Source: Actinomycetota bacterium (GTDB lineage: Bacteria > Actinomycetota > Acidimicrobiia > Acidimicrobiales > CADCSY01). From it: a stretch of 44,842 nucleotides of DNA. Under the pieces are notes generated by a model. That model ran no database searches and was not told where the DNA came from. It was given only the letters and a program-made list of their open reading frames with translations. Within the stretch, counting starts at the first letter, position 1. The number at the start of each line of letters is the position of its first letter. Made by a program: the position numbers and the translations under genes. The stretch spans positions 1 through 44,842 of the forward strand of contig SIRW01000098.1 in the NCBI GenBank assembly GCA_004366205.1. The letters run 5' to 3'. Shown here one piece after another: positions 42,403-44,842 of this stretch.

Positions 42403-42582
42403 ATGAGCACCATCACCGCCACCACCCCTGCACCCGTCCCGGCCGTCGCCGAGGTTGCCCCGGCGGCGCCGGGCGTCCCTGAGCTCGTGCACGTGCGGGT
42501 CGCCGCTCGCCGCCCCTACCTCGTGCTCGGCGTCATCGGCTGGGGCGCCCTGGCCGTGCGGGCCCTCGCCGCGGTTGCCTAG
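42403..42582 (+). CDS. Small single-pass membrane protein
   Basis: A 59-residue protein with an Ala/Pro/Thr-rich start (TPAPVPAVAEVAPAAPGVPEL), a basic patch (RVAARR) and a C-terminal hydrophobic helix (PYLVLGVIGWGALAVRALAAVA). AGGAG stands 12 bases before ATG 42403. It follows the TadG-like gene by 32 bases and is probably in the same transcript. Function unknown. Confidence 0.5.
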   Translation: MSTITATTPAPVPAVAEVAPAAPGVPELVHVRVAARRPYLVLGVIGWGALAVRALAAVA

Positions 42583-42916
42583 CTCGGCCAGCGGAGCGCT
42601 GTCGGCGGCGCTGGGCACACGAGTCTGAAAATCGCTCACCGAGTGGTGGATTTTCGGCCACCGACTCGCCCTTCACCCCGGCGCCGACACGATTGTCTTC
42701 GGTGACGGCCTCTGGGCCGTGCCGCTCTCGCTCCTCTGGAGCTGAGCCGACGGTCGTCGCCCCATGTGGACCCGGGGTGATCATGGCCCGGCCGCACGCC
42801 CTGGCCAGCCTGCTCCCGCTCGTGAAGTCTGGCTCGTCGACCGGCAGGTTCAGCGCGGCCAGGTCGAGGCCTCGAAGGTGCGCGGCGCCCCGCCCGCCGT
42901 CGGGAGGCGCGTTGGG
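42583..42916. other. Intergenic stretch between Tad-type genes and the HNH gene
   Basis: This 334-base interval between convergent genes holds the palindromic element at 42620-42668. I see no convincing coding frame in the rest. Confidence 0.6.
42620..42668. repeat. 49-bp palindromic element (EC)
   Basis: Outer arms CGAGTC (42620-42625) and GACTCG (42663-42668) enclose GAAAATC/GATTTTC (42627-42633 and 42649-42655) and an inner CACC-GAGT-GGTG. All three nested stems are perfect. It is similar in size to the elements at 1296 and 32847 but lies next to no DUF559-type gene. Confidence 0.75.
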
Positions 42917-44419
42917 TCAGCCGGCGAGGCGGCCGTCGGCGGCGAGGAGCATGTGGATGGCGTCGCCGAGGCGCAGCGGGCTGCCGTCCCAGCGGCAGGC
43001 GGCCGTGGTGTGGTCGATGCCTTCCGGCAGGGGTAGTGGTGGTGGGTCGCCGCGCTGGCCGGGTGGGTCGGGACAGCCGGGGACCTCGACCTTGTTGGGG
43101 CGGTAGAAGCGGACGCCGTCGGGGGTGTGGCGGCAGTCGAAGCCGCCTTCGTGGACGAGCTTGTGGTGGTAAGGGCAGAGAAGGATCAGGTTCCACAGCG
43201 CGGTGGGGCCTTGTTTGGCCCAGTGGATGACGTGGTGGCCGTGGAGGCGGAAGCTCTGGGCGCAGCCCGGGAACCGGCAGTGGCGGTCGCGGCGCTCGAG
43301 GGCCCGGCGCATGGGGTCGGGGATGGTCTGGGAGCGGCGGCCGATGTCGAGGGGCTCGCCCTCATGTTCGAGGAGGAGCCGGACCGAGCTGTCGCAGGTG
43401 AGGCGCCGGGCGACCTCGATGCTGAGGGCTTGGCCGCCGAGGACGTAGGCGCCGTCGTCGGTGAGAGTGCCGGCGAGCAGGTCGGTGAGGCTGATGTGGA
43501 CGATGACCTGGTGGTGGTCGGGGCAGCGCCGGCCCAGGCTGTAGGAGTCGAGGGCGCGGCGGGCGAGCTCGGCGAAGGCCTCGACCATCGGGTCGTAGGG
43601 CTCCTCGTGGTAGCACTCGCCGTCCCCATCGTCGTCGTCGTGGGTGTCGAACTCGTCGGCGGCGGCGTCGGCGTCGGCGGTATCGGTGTCGGCCTCGTCG
43701 GCGTCGGACTCGGCCCCGGCGCCGGCGGAGTCCGGGGCGGCGTCGGCGTCGGCTTTGGCCTTCTTGCGGGATCGGCGGATGGCTTCGCGGGTGACCTCGA
43801 GGGCCTTGAGCCAGGTGGCGCCGTCGTCGCCGTCCATGCGGGCTCGAAGCACGAGGGCGCCGTCGCGGTCGTCGAAGTGCCAGCGCAGGTAGTGCTCGAG
43901 CTTGGGCAGCCGCTCGAGCCGCTCCTGGTCGTCGATCGTGAGGACCTTCTGGTACGTCGAGCAGGTGCGTTCGAGCTGGCTGATCGTGCCGTAGCGGGCG
44001 AGGTGGAGCAGCTCGCCTTCGTTCTCGGGTGTGCCGACCTTGGCGATGGCGGTGGCGGCCGATTCGGACAGCTCGCCGGCACGGAAGGCGGCGGCCACCT
44101 TCGGGAGGTCGGGGAGGCGCCGGGCGATCCGCACGAGGGCATGCGCCCGGGCGGTGGAGATCGACGCTTGCCAGGACAGCCAGTGGCCGGGGGAGCGGAT
44201 GCCGTCGCCTTCCCACGCGCCGGTCTCGAGCACTTCGGTGAGGGTGTCGACCATCGCGGCGACCGCAGCGTTGGCCTGGCCGGCGGCGGTGACCAGCCGG
44301 CGCTCGAGGGCGAGCCGGGCCTGCTCCTGGCGGACCACCTCGGCAGAGATCGGCGTCGGCCGCATCTCTTCGGGTGCCAGTCGCCGGCCCGTCCCGACCG
44401 GTGCGTCGGTCACGCTCAT
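42917..44419 (-). CDS. DUF222 domain HNH endonuclease (13E12-type)
   Basis: The 500-residue protein has the actinobacterial DUF222 helical region (about 30-250: AAVAAMVDTLTEVLETGAWEGDGIRSPGHWLSWQASISTARAHALVRIARRLPDLPKV) and an HNH nuclease motif near the C-terminus (CRFPGCAQSFRLHGHHVIHWAKQGPTALWNLILLCPYHHKLVHEGGF). An Ala/Asp-rich spacer (DADEADTDTADADAAADEFDTHDDDDGDG) lies between them. ATG 44419 follows a full promoter with only eight bases between box and start. This family occurs in many copies in actinobacterial genomes and is often tied to mobile regions; its biological role is not established. Confidence 0.88.
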   Translation of the reverse strand: MSVTDAPVGTGRRLAPEEMRPTPISAEVVRQEQARLALERRLVTAAGQANAAVAAMVDTLTEVLETGAWEGDGIRSPGHWLSWQASISTARAHALVRIARRLPDLPKVAAAFRAGELSESAATAIAKVGTPENEGELLHLARYGTISQLERTCSTYQKVLTIDDQERLERLPKLEHYLRWHFDDRDGALVLRARMDGDDGATWLKALEVTREAIRRSRKKAKADADAAPDSAGAGAESDADEADTDTADADAAADEFDTHDDDDGDGECYHEEPYDPMVEAFAELARRALDSYSLGRRCPDHHQVIVHISLTDLLAGTLTDDGAYVLGGQALSIEVARRLTCDSSVRLLLEHEGEPLDIGRRSQTIPDPMRRALERRDRHCRFPGCAQSFRLHGHHVIHWAKQGPTALWNLILLCPYHHKLVHEGGFDCRHTPDGVRFYRPNKVEVPGCPDPPGQRGDPPPLPLPEGIDHTTAACRWDGSPLRLGDAIHMLLAADGRLAG

Positions 44420-44427
44420 CAGTACGA

Positions 44428-44455
44428 AGTATACCAAACGGATGTACCCGTTCAA
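44428..44455 (-). promoter_or_regulatory. Promoter of the DUF222/HNH gene
   Basis: On the minus strand, TTGAAC (44455-44450) and TATACT (44433-44428) are separated by 16 bases, a near-consensus sigma-70-type promoter. TATACT ends eight bases before ATG 44419, so the mRNA is probably leaderless. Confidence 0.62.
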
Positions 44456-44528
44456 ACCCCTTATCCCTGTCGAGGTGAGCCAGCCCCCACGGGCCCGAGG
44501 GTGGCGGCACCTTCAGTCCCTCAGTAAA

Positions 44529-44564
44529 GATACGCAAATGTAGGATACAGCGATGTAGCATACG
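44529..44564. repeat. 15-bp direct repeats in an AT-rich patch
   Basis: GATACGCAAATGTAG (44529-44543) is followed directly by GATACAGCGATGTAG (44544-44558), matching at 11 of 15 positions, and then CATACG. The stretch is strikingly AT-rich for this genome. It could be a regulator-binding site for the divergent HNH gene or a leftover of mobile DNA. Confidence 0.45.
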
Positions 44565-44655
44565 AAGGCCGAGCAAGCGAGCACGAGGTCCAAGCATGGG
44601 TGCTCCGGCGTCGTCGCCCGCGGATGCTCGTCATGACACCGCGAAAGAGGTATGA

Positions 44656-44842
44656 CCTGAACTTGTGGATCGGCCACCCGCTCGAGGGCGCGGCGTACCT
44701 TCCTCGTTGAACACTAACGAGAGTCGCTGGCGCTGGAACGCCGGCGAGGAAGGAACGCCGATGTTGAGAGTAGTGACCGATGAGCCGACGTGCGATGATC
44801 CCGTCCCGTCGGTGCTCGACGAGATCGTGCGGGAGGGCGCTC
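44656..44842 (+). mobile_element. Left end of an IS256-family insertion sequence (cut by the window)
   Basis: The transposase start at 44761 implies that an IS begins about 100 bases upstream. The stretch at 44656-44672 (GACCTGAACTTGTGGAT) is my best guess for the left terminal repeat. The other end and the target duplication lie outside the window, so the boundary is uncertain. Confidence 0.5.
44761..44842 (+). CDS. IS256-family transposase, N-terminal fragment (3' end outside window)
   Basis: Only 27 codons are visible. The opening LRVVTDEPTCDDPVPSV followed by LDEIVREGA is the characteristic N-terminus of actinobacterial IS256/Mutator-family transposases, in which LDEIVREGARRML leads into the DDE domain. 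GAGGAAGGA at 44746-44754 provides a Shine-Dalgarno six bases before ATG 44761. Whether the gene is intact cannot be seen. Confidence 0.72.
   Translation, partial: MLRVVTDEPTCDDPVPSVLDEIVREGA

Noticed and set aside
43127-44527. 466-codon plus-strand frame opposite the HNH gene
   Set aside because: The minus strand carries DUF222 and HNH motifs plus a near-consensus promoter; the plus-strand frame is Gly/Val-rich antisense.

Overview
This window reads as chromosomal DNA of a very GC-rich actinobacterium, most likely of the Acidimicrobiia (an inference from gene content and order; no ribosomal RNA is present to test it). GTG starts are common and genes are often chained by 4-base ATGA/GTGA overlaps. 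Many transcription units have a TANNNT-like -10 box only 6-10 bases before the start codon, which suggests leaderless mRNAs. The order his - trp - ANTAR regulator - polA - rpsA matches the backbone I recall from Mycobacterium tuberculosis around Rv1602-Rv1630.

Layout. 1-5583: hisH (cut by the window), hisA, a DUF559-type gene between exact repeats, an ABC-F ATPase, hisF, a GroES-like gene and hisI. 5596-13861: tryptophan genes trpE, trpC, trpF, trpB and trpA, interrupted after trpE by ygfZ, a lipoprotein, an alpha/beta hydrolase and a DnaJ-domain membrane protein. 13911-18981: a PEP-utilizing-domain protein, a Cys/His-rich HIT-like protein, a hydrolase, a TetR regulator, an SCP2 protein and an F420-type oxidoreductase. 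19088-21591: HU, a Bcp-type peroxiredoxin, FabZ, an ECF sigma factor and Ogt. A second DUF559-type gene follows. 22722-27063 (minus): a complete fabD-fabH-fabG-acpP-fabF operon for type II fatty acid synthesis. 27141-32834: a small membrane protein, tRNA-Leu(CAA), a response regulator, a frameshifted membrane gene, a lipoprotein, malQ, an EamA transporter, a coiled-coil protein and pdtaR. 32883-39118: a third DUF559-type gene divergent from polA, a small membrane protein, a methyltransferase and rpsA. 39119-44842: a more accessory end with a coiled-coil membrane protein, a degraded stretch, two Tad pilus-type genes, a DUF222/HNH gene and the start of an IS256-family insertion sequence.

The most unusual pattern is that each of the three genes combining an AbiEi-like N-terminus with a DUF559 (Vsr-like PD-(D/E)XK) C-terminus has a different palindromic element of about 46-89 bp at its stop codon. 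One of the genes lies between two identical 52-bp copies of its element. The elements may share a nested TTGCGGAT-like core. This could be a mobile module of nuclease gene plus hairpin, comparable in logic to RAYT/REP pairs. A second oddity is a 12-bp minisatellite family (CGAATCGGCGAC and CGAATCGCCCAC) expanded in frame inside two unrelated genes, the ECF sigma factor and FabH.
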